Shown: positions 25,503-35,216 of the stretch, piece by piece | Position numbering within the stretch: the stretch's first letter is position 1 | How the letters are laid out: every line of letters starts with the position of its first letter | Assembly (NCBI RefSeq): GCF_011440375.1 | Contig: NZ_JAAOIR010000003.1 | Span: forward strand, 248,001 to 312,000 | Reading direction: 5' to 3' | Length of the DNA stretch: 64,000 nucleotides | Source of the DNA: Halorubellus sp. JP-L1 | Lineage (GTDB): Archaea > Halobacteriota > Halobacteria > Halobacteriales > Natrialbaceae | Notes under the pieces: generated by a model | What the model was told of the DNA's origin: nothing | The model's input: only the letters and a program-made list of their open reading frames with translations | The model's database searches: none | Position numbers and translations under genes: made by a program

Positions 25503-26294
25503 TTAGCGGTCGACCGCTGCCGCACCGTTGTACTTGATGCGGATGATGTCGGCCGTCTCCATGACGCGTCGCGGCATCTCCTCGTGGAAATATTCGCTCT
25601 TTATACGGCTAGCGGGGCCGGAGAGGGAGACGGTGCCGATAACGCCGTCCAGTCCACGCACTGGAGCGGCGACGCCGCGAATCCCGATCGCTGCCTCTTC
25701 TTGGTCGCTGGCATATCCCTGCTCGCGAATCGTTTCCAGCTCCGACGCGAGCTCCTCCCGGTCGGTAATCGTATTCGGCGTCATCGAAGGGAGGCCGTGC
25801 GCGTCGATGACCTCGTTCAGCGTTTCGTCGTCCATGTGGGCGAGCACCACCTTCCCGCTGGCGGTCGCGTTAAGATGCCATCGGCTGCCCGTAGTGTAGG
25901 CCCCGCTCTCGACGGCGTCGCTGCCGCCAGTCTTGTACAGATAGTATCCCCAGCCGTGTTCGGCGACCATCAGCCAGACGAACTCCCCGGTCTCGGCGGC
26001 GAGGTCGTCCGCAGGTTCAGTACCATGCTCGTAGAGTGGGTAGTTCTCCTTGATGCTATTTCCCACTTCGTAGTAACGAAGCCCGGGCCGATAGCGGTTG
26101 TCTTCTTTGACAGCGAATCCCCGGCGCTCAAGCGTTCGCAGGTGTGCCAGGACGTTGCTGGGCGACCGGTCCAGCGTCTCTGCCAGCTCCGTAATCGTCA
26201 TCGGGTCCGCTCCCACGAGCGTCTCGATGATGTCCAGGGATGTGTCGACCGATTTGATCACCGCTTGGTCGTCGTCCATCGGTGGCGTGGTCAT
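25503..26294 (-). CDS. IclR family transcriptional regulator
   Basis: A regulator of about 263 residues. The helix-turn-helix covers roughly residues 20-75 (MTITELAETLDRSPSNVLAH, then LRTLERRGFAVKEDNRYRPG). The effector domain has RWHLNATASGKVVLAHMDDE, YASDQEEAAIGIRGVAAPVR and VIGTVSLSGPASR. The start could be ATG 26294 (MTTPPMDDDQ) or ATG 26279 (MDDDQAV); an ATATTG box near 26304 would suit the shorter one. It stands at the edge of the carbohydrate-acid gene cluster and reads away from it, so it is the likely pathway regulator. Confidence 0.88.
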   Translation of the reverse strand: MTTPPMDDDQAVIKSVDTSLDIIETLVGADPMTITELAETLDRSPSNVLAHLRTLERRGFAVKEDNRYRPGLRYYEVGNSIKENYPLYEHGTEPADDLAAETGEFVWLMVAEHGWGYYLYKTGGSDAVESGAYTTGSRWHLNATASGKVVLAHMDDETLNEVIDAHGLPSMTPNTITDREELASELETIREQGYASDQEEAAIGIRGVAAPVRGLDGVIGTVSLSGPASRIKSEYFHEEMPRRVMETADIIRIKYNGAAAVDR

Positions 26295-26794
26295 GTCCGT
26301 ACAATATCTGCCCTGCGTCTTTAGCATACCGCCGCACGTGACCGTATCTGGCGACCTCGCGGATGTGCTTGGCGTCGGATGCAGTGGTCGCATAGACGGT
26401 TCTCTCATACCGAATCGAGGGGTTTCGGCGAACTCGCTGCAGCGTCGGGAGCCCAGAGAGGGCCGGGACGCCTCGGCAACGGTAATCGCGGAGGAGCGGC
26501 TGTCGTTCGGCCGGTTCGAGACGAGGTCGGTCAGCAACTCGAAGCGACCGAGCCAGTGTTTCGAATTCCTGCAAGGGCGGCCAGCTGGGCGTTGCGGATC
26601 GTCGGCTGCCCGATTTGTCACTGGTTCGAGCGTGAGCGTGGATGACTCACCATGAGAGAAACCCCTGGTTCACGCAGTCCTTCGTCCGTTCTTCCTTCCG
26701 AGGGTCGGTCATTGTGAGGGGTCGAGGTCTCAGGCCCTGATGCAGCCGATATCGTCTCACGGCCAGGAGAAACAATAATAGAGCCTACAAAACA
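26295..26794. other. Regulatory and non-coding stretch before the SAF oxidoreductase gene
   Basis: About 500 bases between the divergent IclR and oxidoreductase genes. The frames here are basic and overlapping, and I support none. It should contain IclR binding sites, but I did not find a clear palindrome. Confidence 0.35.
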
Positions 26795-26804
26795 CTTAAT
26801 TACC
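26795..26804 (+). promoter_or_regulatory. TATA-like box of the SAF oxidoreductase gene
   Basis: CTTAATTACC is centred 28 bases before ATG 26828, giving a leaderless transcript. Confidence 0.55.
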
Positions 26805-26827
26805 GGGTCGAACAGTACCAACCACGG

Positions 26828-28135
26828 ATGAACGTACTGCACGACCTAGAGGCCCGAGTAGGGAACCCGCTCTCGGTGGCCCTCATCGGCCCCGGCGTAT
26901 ACGGCTCGCATGTCGCGATTCAACTCGAGGAAACACCCGGCGTCGAGCCGACGATCCTCGCAGACCTAGAACGACGAAAAGCGGAGGAGACGTATCGACG
27001 GGCAGGCGTTCCGGACGACGCAGTCGCCATCGAAGAGACCGCCTCCGGCATCGAAAACGCGCTCGCGGCAGACCAGCGGGTCGCGACGAGCGACGGAGCC
27101 CTAGCGGCTGGTGCGCCAGTCGACGTCGTCATCGAGACGACCGGGAACGCGGAAGCGGCCGCCGTCCACGCCTGGGAAGCAATCGACGCCGGCAACGACG
27201 TCGTGATGGTCAGCGTCGAAGTCGACGTGACTATCGGCCCGCTCCTCGCACGGTTCGCAGAGCGCCAGGGCGTCACCTACTCGATGGCGTACGGCGACGA
27301 ACCTGCACAGGTCGTCGAACTCTACAACTGGGCGCGCACGCAGGGGCTTGACATCATCGCCGCCGGCCAGGGCACCGAACTGACGTTCAAGCCTCACGCG
27401 ACCCACGAAGACTCGCTCGACCGCTACGACCTCCCGGAGTCGTTCATCGAGAACTGCGAGCCCGACGCCCGGATGTACAACACGTTCCTTGACGGGACCA
27501 AGGTGGCCGTCGAGCTGTGTGCCGCCGCGAACGCGCTCGGCCTGCCGACGGACACCGACGGCATCCACATGCCAGAGACCGACAAGGACGGACTGCTGGA
27601 GACGCTCAGGCCCACCGAAGCTGGCGGTGTCCTCGACCAGACGGGGGTGATCGACTCCGTCACCCCGACGGACGACAACCCCAGTGCATTCGTCGTGACG
27701 GAGGCAACGAACGAGGCGACGCAGGCGTACCTGAGCCAGCGGTACAACATCCGTACGACGTCGGAGGGACGCTACCAGCTGTTCCACCGACCGTACCACC
27801 TCCCCCAGGAGACCATCGTCAGCGTCGCACTGGCCGGCCTCCACGACCGGCCGACAGGCGTCGTGACCGAGCAGACGACCGAGGTCGTCGCCGCGGCGAA
27901 GCGAGACCTCGAACCCGGCGAGACCATCGCCGGTGGCGGTGGCGACACGATCTACGGACGAATTCAGAACGCCGACGTCGCGACGGATGCGGAACTCGTC
28001 CCCTTCGAACTCCTCCGCGGGGCGACCGTCGAACGACCGGTAAATACCGACCAGCCACTCTCCGCCGCCGACGTCAGCCTGAATACCGACTCACCGCTCT
28101 ACCACCTCCGGCAACTGCAGGAATCGTTCTTCTGA
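26828..28135 (+). CDS. NAD(P)-dependent oxidoreductase with SAF domain (homoserine-dehydrogenase-like)
   Basis: A 435-residue cytoplasmic protein. The N-terminal Rossmann region has SVALIGPGVYGSHVAIQL (G-x-G-x-x-G near residue 22) and the dinucleotide-domain continuation VDVVIETTGNAEAAAVHAWE. A central catalytic-like domain follows. The C-terminal part is SAF-like: VVAAAKRDLEPGETIAGGGG, then GRIQNADVATDAELVPFELL. Members of this family are often found in gene clusters for breakdown of sugars and polyols, where they may act on a phosphorylated or acid intermediate; the exact reaction is not known to me. It is the first of a set of plus-strand catabolic genes. Confidence 0.75.
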   Translation: MNVLHDLEARVGNPLSVALIGPGVYGSHVAIQLEETPGVEPTILADLERRKAEETYRRAGVPDDAVAIEETASGIENALAADQRVATSDGALAAGAPVDVVIETTGNAEAAAVHAWEAIDAGNDVVMVSVEVDVTIGPLLARFAERQGVTYSMAYGDEPAQVVELYNWARTQGLDIIAAGQGTELTFKPHATHEDSLDRYDLPESFIENCEPDARMYNTFLDGTKVAVELCAAANALGLPTDTDGIHMPETDKDGLLETLRPTEAGGVLDQTGVIDSVTPTDDNPSAFVVTEATNEATQAYLSQRYNIRTTSEGRYQLFHRPYHLPQETIVSVALAGLHDRPTGVVTEQTTEVVAAAKRDLEPGETIAGGGGDTIYGRIQNADVATDAELVPFELLRGATVERPVNTDQPLSAADVSLNTDSPLYHLRQLQESFF

Positions 28136-28359
28136 CGACGAGGGGACTACGTGCCCCCAAATATACTCCGGGTCATGTTCACGTCTCTCTTTGAGTCCAA
28201 TACACGCACATGTCCAGTCGACGTAGTTCTACGCGTCGCCACGCGGCACAACCCGCATCGCTGGCAAGGGCATCGCGATTGAGCATATCGCCGACGATAG
28301 CGTCGGTGCTGGTGTCGCTCGCGATCGAAAGCCGACGGCGAGGGCACGTCGCCCCGAAG

Positions 28360-28367
28360 TATTATAC
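28360..28367 (+). promoter_or_regulatory. TATA-like box of the first aldehyde dehydrogenase gene
   Basis: TATTATAC is centred about 27 bases before ATG 28390, which decides for this start although the frame is open further upstream. Confidence 0.6.
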
Positions 28368-28389
28368 CTGCTCTCCCGGAAACCGAGGT

Positions 28390-29832
28390 ATGGTGGAGAC
28401 AGTCCGCACCAGTCACTACATCGACGGCACGTGGCGAACAGGCACGCCAACGATCGACGTCTCGAACCCGGCGACCGAGGAGACAATCGCGACGATTCCA
28501 AGTGCGGACGAGGCACTCGTCGAGGAAGCGCTCTCGGCCGCACAGTCCGCACAGGACGAGTGGGGGGCGATGCCTGGCGTCGAGCGCGCGGAGGTCATCC
28601 GCGACATCGGCGCAGTCATCGAGGACCACGTCGAGGACGTCGGCGACGTCCTGATGGCCGAACAGGGCAAGCCGAGAAGCGCGGCCCACGGCGAGGTCAC
28701 GGGAACGCTCACGCTCGCGGACTACACCGCGGGCTGGGGTCGCCGCATCGAGGGCGACATCGTCCCGAGCGACAACCGCGACGAGCAGATCCAACTCCAG
28801 CGCCACCCGATGGGCGTCGTCGCCGCCATCATCCCGTGGAACTACCCCATCGCAGTGCTGATGCGGAAGATACTCCCCGCGCTCATCGCCGGGAACGCCG
28901 TCGTCGTCAAGCCCAGTTCGACCACGCCGCTGGCGACGATACGCGTCTTCGAACTCCTCGACGAGGAACTCGACCTGCCGGACGGCCTAGTGAACCTCGT
29001 CCTCGGTGGGAGCACGGTCGGCGATGCGTTGGTCACCGCCCCCGACACGGACATGGTGACGATGACGGGGTCCACGAGCGTTGGCAAGAAAATCATGGAG
29101 GCCGCCGCGCAGAACCTCACGCCCGTCTCGCTGGAGCTCGGCGGAAAAGCGCCCGCTATCGTCGCCGCGGACGCCGACGTCGACGCCGCCGTCGAAGACA
29201 TCCTCACGGCTCGCATCACGAACGCCGGTCAGGTCTGTACGTGCGCCGAACGCGTCTTCGTCCACGAGGACGTCGCCGAGGAGTTCACCGACAAGTACGT
29301 CGCGGCGACGGACGCGCTCGAACTCGGGCCGCCGGAGAGCGACCCCGAAATGGGGCCGCAGGTGACACAGGGCGAACTGGACTGGACGCACCAGTCAGTC
29401 GAGGCAGCCGTCGAGAGCGGGGCGGCACTCCTCGCCGGCGGCGAGCCGCTCTCGGGTGGCGACTTCGAGCGCGGATTCTGGTATCCGCCGACGGTGCTCG
29501 GCGACGTCGACCCGTCGATGGACGTCGTCGAGCAGGAGGTCTTCGGTCCGGTGACGCCGATAGTAACCGTCGAGTCCGTCGAGCAGGCCGTCGTGTACGC
29601 GAACCGGTCCCGGTACGGGCTCTCGTCGTACGTGTTCACCGAGGACTACCAGACGGCGATGCGGACGGTTGAGGACCTCGACTACGGCGAGACCTACGTG
29701 AATCGGACGCTCGGCGAGGCGTGGCAGGGCCACCACATCGGGTGGAACGACTCCGGGATGGGCGGCGACGACGGCAAGTACGGCGTCCTGAAGTACACGC
29801 AAATTAAGAGCGTCTACCACGACTACAGCTAA
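28390..29832 (+). CDS. Aldehyde dehydrogenase, lactaldehyde dehydrogenase (AldA)-like
   Basis: A 480-residue NAD(P)-dependent enzyme. The cofactor region has IIPWNYPIAVLMRKILPALI and GNAVVVKPSSTTPL. The catalytic Glu is in LELGGKAPAIV and the catalytic Cys in NAGQVCTCAERVFVH (about residue 282). The C-terminal tail GMGGDDGKYGVLKYTQIKSV resembles lactaldehyde/glycolaldehyde dehydrogenases of the AldA type. In this cluster it likely oxidises a C2-C3 aldehyde produced from a sugar acid to the corresponding hydroxy acid; this is inference. A separate promoter precedes it, so it need not depend on the oxidoreductase transcript. Confidence 0.88.
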   Translation: MVETVRTSHYIDGTWRTGTPTIDVSNPATEETIATIPSADEALVEEALSAAQSAQDEWGAMPGVERAEVIRDIGAVIEDHVEDVGDVLMAEQGKPRSAAHGEVTGTLTLADYTAGWGRRIEGDIVPSDNRDEQIQLQRHPMGVVAAIIPWNYPIAVLMRKILPALIAGNAVVVKPSSTTPLATIRVFELLDEELDLPDGLVNLVLGGSTVGDALVTAPDTDMVTMTGSTSVGKKIMEAAAQNLTPVSLELGGKAPAIVAADADVDAAVEDILTARITNAGQVCTCAERVFVHEDVAEEFTDKYVAATDALELGPPESDPEMGPQVTQGELDWTHQSVEAAVESGAALLAGGEPLSGGDFERGFWYPPTVLGDVDPSMDVVEQEVFGPVTPIVTVESVEQAVVYANRSRYGLSSYVFTEDYQTAMRTVEDLDYGETYVNRTLGEAWQGHHIGWNDSGMGGDDGKYGVLKYTQIKSVYHDYS

Positions 29833-30006
29833 CCCTCCAGCCTCTCGGGGCAGAATCCCGGGAGCGGCCGGCTGGGCGAAGTTCCACTGGAATGCACATG
29901 TTCACGTCGCGCGCGCTCGCTCCGGACTCGTTGGCCGGACTGGCCGGCAAAGACTGAAGTGGGGCTGTGCCGTGTGTCGAATCTGTTGGAGCAACCGACA
30001 GATAGC

Positions 30007-31131
30007 ATGGAGATCACGGACATCAACTCCTACCACATCGACTACGAGATGGACGCGCCGTTCGAACCGTCGTGGTATCCCGGGTTCGAACAACACGTCC
30101 ACAAAGTACAGCTCTACGAGGTCGAGACCGACGCTGGAATCAGCGGCATCACGTCCGTCACCGGCGACGCGGCGCGCGTCGATTCCCTCGACCTCGCTCG
30201 GGAGTATCTCGTCGGGGAGGACCCTCGACACATCGAGCAACGACTCGACGACCTCGACTCGCTGAACTCGTACGGCCCGCGCCCGTGGCACTTCGAGATC
30301 GCGTTCTGGGACATCAAGGGCAAGGAGGTCGGAAAGCCCATCCACGAACTGCTCGGTGGGGACAGCGAGCCGATTCCCGCGTACGCGTCCAGCGGCGAAC
30401 TCCGCCCCGTCGACGAACGCCTCGAGTGGGTCGCCGACCGCGTCGACGAGGGGTTCGAGGCGATCAAGCTACGATTCCACTCAGACGACATGGGCGACGA
30501 CCTCGCCGTCGCCCGCGCCGTCAGGGACGAGTATCCAGATCTGACGATTATGGTCGACCTCAACATGGGCTGGAGTTTCGCCCATCCCGGCGGTGGCACG
30601 TGGACGTTCGACGACGCGCTCTCGGTCGCGCGCGAACTCGAGGACGTCGGGAACATCGGGTGGCTCGAAGAGCCGTTCAATCAACTGAACTACGAGGCAC
30701 TCGCTCGCCTCCGCGAGAAGACCGACATTCCGATCGCGGGCGGCGAGTTCAACAACGGCGTCCACCAGTTCCGGGAGTTCGTCGACCACGACGCACTCGA
30801 CGTCCTGCAGCCTGACGTGATGCTCAGTGCAGGCATCTCGAAGACGAAGCTCATCGCGGGGGTCGCGGAGATGCACGGGCTCCAGTTTGCGCCGCACACG
30901 TGGAACGACGGCATCGGGTTCGCCGCGAACGTGCAGTTGCTCGCCTGCACGAACCCGAGCTGGTGCGAGTACCCGATCGAGCCGCCGGGCTGGTCGCTGG
31001 ACACGCGTGACTTCCTGCTCGAAGAACCGCTCACCGCGGAGGATGGCGCCGTGGTCCCGCCGACCGACCCGGGACTCGGCATCGACCTCGACTGGGACCT
31101 CGTCGACGAACTGGCAGAATCGACGGCCTGA
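30007..31131 (+). CDS. Mandelate racemase/muconate lactonizing enzyme family, acid-sugar dehydratase-like
   Basis: A 374-residue enolase-superfamily enzyme. The capping domain is residues 1-120 and the barrel follows. Candidate active-site residues: Lys in GFEAIKLRFHSDD, metal ligands Asp in IMVDLNMGWS, Glu in IGWLEEPFN and Glu in IAGGEFNNGVHQF, with the His-Asp dyad formed by HTWNDGIGF and DVLQPDV. These support abstraction of a proton alpha to a carboxylate and loss of water from a sugar acid such as a hexonate or pentonate. The specific substrate cannot be assigned. A paralog lies at 39829-40947. Its stop is close to that of the convergent zinc alcohol dehydrogenase gene. Confidence 0.88.
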   Translation: MEITDINSYHIDYEMDAPFEPSWYPGFEQHVHKVQLYEVETDAGISGITSVTGDAARVDSLDLAREYLVGEDPRHIEQRLDDLDSLNSYGPRPWHFEIAFWDIKGKEVGKPIHELLGGDSEPIPAYASSGELRPVDERLEWVADRVDEGFEAIKLRFHSDDMGDDLAVARAVRDEYPDLTIMVDLNMGWSFAHPGGGTWTFDDALSVARELEDVGNIGWLEEPFNQLNYEALARLREKTDIPIAGGEFNNGVHQFREFVDHDALDVLQPDVMLSAGISKTKLIAGVAEMHGLQFAPHTWNDGIGFAANVQLLACTNPSWCEYPIEPPGWSLDTRDFLLEEPLTAEDGAVVPPTDPGLGIDLDWDLVDELAESTA

Positions 31132-31134
31132 CCG

Positions 31135-32187
31135 TCAGAACTCGGTGACGACTTCCATCCCGAGCGTGCCGTAGTCGTCCATCGACGCGAGCCGGTCCGA
31201 GACATCCGAGAGACCCACCTCGTTCGTGACGAGGTCCGCGGGCGCGAGCTTGTCGCCGGCGATCATCCGGAACAGTTCCGGGTAGCGATTCGGTGGCATG
31301 CCCTTGACGCCGACGAACTCCAGTTCCGCGCCGACCATCGCGTCCACTGGGAGCGCTATCTCGCCGGCTTCGTCGTCGGTCGTCATCCCCACCTGTACGT
31401 GCTGGCCCTGCTCTCCGAGGGAGTCGACGGAGTTCCGGCACGTCTCCGCGATGCCGAGTGCGTCGACGGAGACGTCCGCCCCGCCGTCCGTGACGTCCTG
31501 TACTGCCTTCGGTACGTCCGTCTCGTCGGCCGTCACCGTCGCCGTCGCACCGACCTGCTTGGCGAGGTCGAGAGCGTCTTCGTCCAGGTCCACGGCAACG
31601 ACATTCGCGCCGAGTGCGGCGCCGATGTTGACCGCGGAGAGGCCGATACCGCCGCAGCCGTGTACGGCGAGCCAGTCGCCCGCGTGTACGTCCGCCTTGT
31701 GCGCGAGCCCGTGGAACGCCGTCGCGAAGCGACAGCCGAGACCGGCCATCTCGACGGCGGTCATGCCGTCCGGGAGGTGGACGGCGTTGAAGTCCGCGTT
31801 GGGGATGGCGAACTCGGAGGCGAACGCACCGGGGAGCTCGCCCGTGAAGCCGAGGCTCAGCCCGTCCGAGCAGAGGTGCGAGTCGCCCGACCAACAGTTA
31901 CCGCAGTGCCCGCACGCGACGTTGAACGGGATGCCGACGTCGTCGCCGACCGAAAAGTTCTCGACGTCGTCGCCGACGGCGGTTACGGTTCCCGCGGGCT
32001 CGTGGCCGAGGATGTGATCGTCGGTCGGGACGGACGGCCAGTGTCCCTTCCAGGCGTGCCAGTCGCTGCGACAGATACCGCAGGCGTCGGTTTCGACGAC
32101 GATGCCGTTCGCGCTCGGGGTCACGGATTCGACGTCCGTCACCGTCAGTGGTTCGTCGTACGCAGTGAGGACTGCTGCTGTTCGCAT
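31135..32187 (-). CDS. Zinc-dependent alcohol dehydrogenase
   Basis: A 350-residue MDR-type dehydrogenase. The catalytic zinc site is in DACGICRSDWHAWKGHWP and HILGHEPAGTVTAVG. The structural zinc lobe has four cysteines in VACGHCGNCWSGDSHLC. The cofactor site is VHGCGGIGLSAVNIGAALGA followed by VVAVDLDEDALDLAK, where Asp after the second strand favours NAD. ATG 32187 is chosen because a TATA-like CTATAAAC (32211-32218) is centred 27 bases upstream. It probably oxidises a hydroxyl group of a sugar or polyol intermediate in the cluster. Confidence 0.88.
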   Translation of the reverse strand: MRTAAVLTAYDEPLTVTDVESVTPSANGIVVETDACGICRSDWHAWKGHWPSVPTDDHILGHEPAGTVTAVGDDVENFSVGDDVGIPFNVACGHCGNCWSGDSHLCSDGLSLGFTGELPGAFASEFAIPNADFNAVHLPDGMTAVEMAGLGCRFATAFHGLAHKADVHAGDWLAVHGCGGIGLSAVNIGAALGANVVAVDLDEDALDLAKQVGATATVTADETDVPKAVQDVTDGGADVSVDALGIAETCRNSVDSLGEQGQHVQVGMTTDDEAGEIALPVDAMVGAELEFVGVKGMPPNRYPELFRMIAGDKLAPADLVTNEVGLSDVSDRLASMDDYGTLGMEVVTEF

Positions 32188-32531
32188 ACCACACATCACC
32201 GGAGGGTGCCCTATAAACTTTCGCGAGGTAGCCGTGGACTCCGCTTCCGGAGGCCGGGGGTCCGATTCCGTGAGCCGCGGGTCCTGGTCCGTCGCTTCGC
32301 GCTTGTACACCTGTGGCTTTGCGCTCCTGCAAGGTGGCTTCTTGGTCGCGTGCCCGTGAGCGTGCCGGCGGTGTCGTGTAGCTTGCGGTCCCAGCGTGAA
32401 CTATCGGTCGGGGGGTCGCCGTTTGCGGGCGTGTGGACCGCCGATGCCGGGAGGTTCGGGCTCGGGACAAGACCCAACCACTTCACCACATGGTTAAATG
32501 ATATATACATAGTTTTATTGCATAGGATTCC
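32188..32531. promoter_or_regulatory. Divergent promoter region of alcohol dehydrogenase and ABC importer
   Basis: This 344-base region carries a TATA box for each side: 32211-32218 for the minus-strand alcohol dehydrogenase (ATG 32187) and ATATATAC at 32501-32508 for the plus-strand binding protein (ATG 32532). Both are at the 27-base distance expected of leaderless transcripts. The middle part is GC-rich and non-coding as far as I can tell. It is the natural target for the cluster's IclR regulator. Confidence 0.6.
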
Positions 32532-34238
32532 ATGGGTGGTAATCGTATGCCACAGGGAGACACGGATACGACTATCGGGACGGACAGGCGGTCGGTACTC
32601 AAGCTCGGCGCCACCCTCGGGACACTCGGCGTCACCGGACTCGCCGGCTGCATGGGTAACAACGACGGGGGCGGCGACGGCGGCGATGGTGGCGACGGCG
32701 ACGCCACCATTCAGGACGCCGACGAGGACGGTACCGATACGGAGGAGCCATCGTCGCTGCCGCGCGGCGGCACGTTCGTCGTCGGCGCCGCACAGGGCGT
32801 CCAGACGATGTCGCCCTTCCGCGGCTTCCTCGCGGACTACCTCATCGCCGAGACGATGTACGACCGCCTCACTCGCGTCGACCAATCGTTGGAGGTGCAC
32901 CCGAACCTCGCGACGGACTGGGAGGTCAACGACGACTACACCGTCTGGACGTTCAACCTGCGGGAGGACGCGACGTTCAGCAACACGGACGGCACGACGA
33001 TGACCGCCGAAGACGTGAAAGCCTCGTACGACTACCTCACGTCCGAGGACTACTCCGGGTCGGCGTCGAGCCTGAGCGGCGTGAAATCCCTCTCCGTCGT
33101 CGACGAAACGACGGTCGAAATCACGCTCAACAACCCCGACCTGGACTTCACGAAGCGCATCTCCGAGACCGGCGGGGCGTTCTTCATTGTACCGAAAGAG
33201 GTGCTCGAAGACGACCCGTCCAGGCTCGAGGACACCGACCACGGGACGGGACCGCTCGAACTGGACACCTGGAACCAGAAGAACGACATCACGTTCACCG
33301 CGAACGACGACTACCACCTCGAGGGCGTCGACGGCGACCCACTCCCGTACTTCGACAAACTGGAGTGGAACATCCTCTCGGACAACATCCAGCGCGCGAA
33401 CTCGCTGTCCGACGGGAGCATCGACGCGATGAGTCGTACCTCCCCGAACGTCGCCGGGCGAGTGTCGGGGAACGCAACCCTCGTCAAGAAGACGTCGGGG
33501 CTCCAGTACCCGATCATCCTGAACACGACGGTCGAACCGCTCGACAACCCGAAGGTCCGCAAGGCCATCAAGTACGCGCTGGACCGGGAAGAGATCCTGG
33601 AGGCGGTCTCCCCGGAGGGCGTCCTCGGCCACCACTCGGGGGTCACGCCAGTCCACACGGAGTACAACGACGACCTGGACGTCGGCGACACCTTCGGCAA
33701 GACCGCGAACGTCGAGAAAGCGAATGAACTCCTGTCCGAGGCCGGATACGGAGACGGCCTCGAGATGAAGACCTTCCACTACGACGACGGCGTGCCCGCG
33801 AAGGAGGTCATCGCACAGCTCTTCCAGCAGCAGATGCAGCAGATCGGCATCGAGTTCGAAATCAACCGGCTCACCGAGGAGAAGTGGCTGTCCGACTACT
33901 GGAACCAGGATGACGTCTGGTACATCTCGAACTACTCGACGCGCGTCCTCGGTATCACGGTTCCGCAGCTCGCCCTCCGGTCCGAAGGCCCGTGGAACGA
34001 AGCGAACTGGAGCAACGACGCCTACGACGAAGCGTACGAACGGGCGGCGAACGCGACCAGCGAAGAAGCGAAGTTGGAAGCGATGAACGAGATGCAGCGC
34101 ATCAACCACCAGGAGGGCGCGTGGGTTGGCACGTTCCACCCCAAGCTCTACGGTGGATACAAGGACTACGTGAAGAACTACGACATGTACCCGACGTACA
34201 TCAAGGACTTCATCAGCCAGTGCGCGGTGGATAAATAA
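32532..34238 (+). CDS. ABC transporter substrate-binding protein, peptide/sugar type (SBP_bac_5)
   Basis: A 568-residue secreted lipoprotein. The Tat motif (TDRRSVLKLGATLGTLG) and lipobox (GLAGCMG) are followed by a long Gly/Asp linker. The SBP_bac_5 domain has RGGTFVVGAAQGVQTMSPF, DDYTVWTFNLREDATFSNTD and MTAEDVKASYDYL, and ends with FHPKLYGGYKDYVKNYDMYP. It is the first gene of an operon with two permeases and a fused double ATPase. Many haloarchaeal and Thermotoga SBP_bac_5 systems carry sugars, and the neighbouring dehydratases and dehydrogenases suggest a sugar or sugar acid here. ATG 32547 is an alternative start. Confidence 0.9.
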   Translation: MGGNRMPQGDTDTTIGTDRRSVLKLGATLGTLGVTGLAGCMGNNDGGGDGGDGGDGDATIQDADEDGTDTEEPSSLPRGGTFVVGAAQGVQTMSPFRGFLADYLIAETMYDRLTRVDQSLEVHPNLATDWEVNDDYTVWTFNLREDATFSNTDGTTMTAEDVKASYDYLTSEDYSGSASSLSGVKSLSVVDETTVEITLNNPDLDFTKRISETGGAFFIVPKEVLEDDPSRLEDTDHGTGPLELDTWNQKNDITFTANDDYHLEGVDGDPLPYFDKLEWNILSDNIQRANSLSDGSIDAMSRTSPNVAGRVSGNATLVKKTSGLQYPIILNTTVEPLDNPKVRKAIKYALDREEILEAVSPEGVLGHHSGVTPVHTEYNDDLDVGDTFGKTANVEKANELLSEAGYGDGLEMKTFHYDDGVPAKEVIAQLFQQQMQQIGIEFEINRLTEEKWLSDYWNQDDVWYISNYSTRVLGITVPQLALRSEGPWNEANWSNDAYDEAYERAANATSEEAKLEAMNEMQRINHQEGAWVGTFHPKLYGGYKDYVKNYDMYPTYIKDFISQCAVDK

Positions 34239-34259
34239 CGAGACCCAGCAAGACCCGTT

Positions 34260-35216
34260 ATGAACTACCTCTACCTGGTGAAGCGAACGGCAATCGCGCT
34301 CCTCTCGGTGTTCATCGTCGTGTCCGTCGTCTTCGGCATCACGACCCTCCTTCCCGGGAGCGCCGCGAACATCGTGCTCGGGACGGAAGCAACCGAGCAA
34401 TCGATACAACAAGTCAACGAGGAACTCGGACTGGACCGGCCGCTCCCAGTCCAGTACGTCGACTTCGTCGGTGGCGTCATGACCGGGGACTTCGGAGAGA
34501 GCCTCATCTCCGGGCAACCCGTCATGGAGATGGTGTGGCCGCGGCTCCTGCGGACGCTCCAGCTCGCCGCCGTCGCGATGCTCATCTCGGTCGTCGTCGC
34601 AATCCCGCTCGGCATCCTCGCCGCGTCGGAGCGTGACACCATCGTCGACCACGTGGTAACCAGCGGGTCGTACGTCGGACTGAGCATCCCGTCGTTCGTC
34701 AGCGCGACGTTGCTGTTGTTGTTCCTGACGACGCCACCATTGGAGCTGTTCCCCAAGGGCGGGTTCGTCCCGATCAGCGAAGGGATGATACCGTGGCTCC
34801 ATCACCTCCTCTTGCCAGCGATCGCGATGAACACCATCATCCTCGCGTACATCCTGCGGCAGACGCGGTCGTCGATGGTGGAGACGCTCGAATCGGACTA
34901 CATCCGGACGGCGCGACTCAAGGGCGTCGCCGAACGGAACGTCCTCTTCAAGCACGGCCTCCGGAACGGACTGTTGCCGACCGTCACCGTACTCGCGTTG
35001 AACTTCGGATGGATGATGGGGAGCGTCGTGATCATCGAACAGATCTTCGCGTTCCCGGGCATGGGCGAACTCATCGTGCAAGCGATCGACAACCGGGACC
35101 TGCCGGTCATCCAGGCCGGAATCCTCGTGCCGACGATCGCGTTCATCTTCGCGAACTTCGCCGCGGACGTGATATACACAATGCTCGACCCACGCATCAG
35201 TCTGGGGGACGAATAG
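34260..35216 (+). CDS. ABC transporter permease, DppB/OppB type
   Basis: A 318-residue membrane protein following the binding-protein gene by 21 bases. It has the N-terminal helix TAIALLSVFIVVSVVFGITT, then LPGSAANIVLGTEATEQ as in DppB proteins, and the coupling-loop region SDYIRTARLKGVAERNVLFK. The end ADVIYTMLDPRISLGDE is diagnostic for the family (Y-x-x-x-DPR). It forms the channel with the next gene product. Confidence 0.92.
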   Translation: MNYLYLVKRTAIALLSVFIVVSVVFGITTLLPGSAANIVLGTEATEQSIQQVNEELGLDRPLPVQYVDFVGGVMTGDFGESLISGQPVMEMVWPRLLRTLQLAAVAMLISVVVAIPLGILAASERDTIVDHVVTSGSYVGLSIPSFVSATLLLLFLTTPPLELFPKGGFVPISEGMIPWLHHLLLPAIAMNTIILAYILRQTRSSMVETLESDYIRTARLKGVAERNVLFKHGLRNGLLPTVTVLALNFGWMMGSVVIIEQIFAFPGMGELIVQAIDNRDLPVIQAGILVPTIAFIFANFAADVIYTMLDPRISLGDE

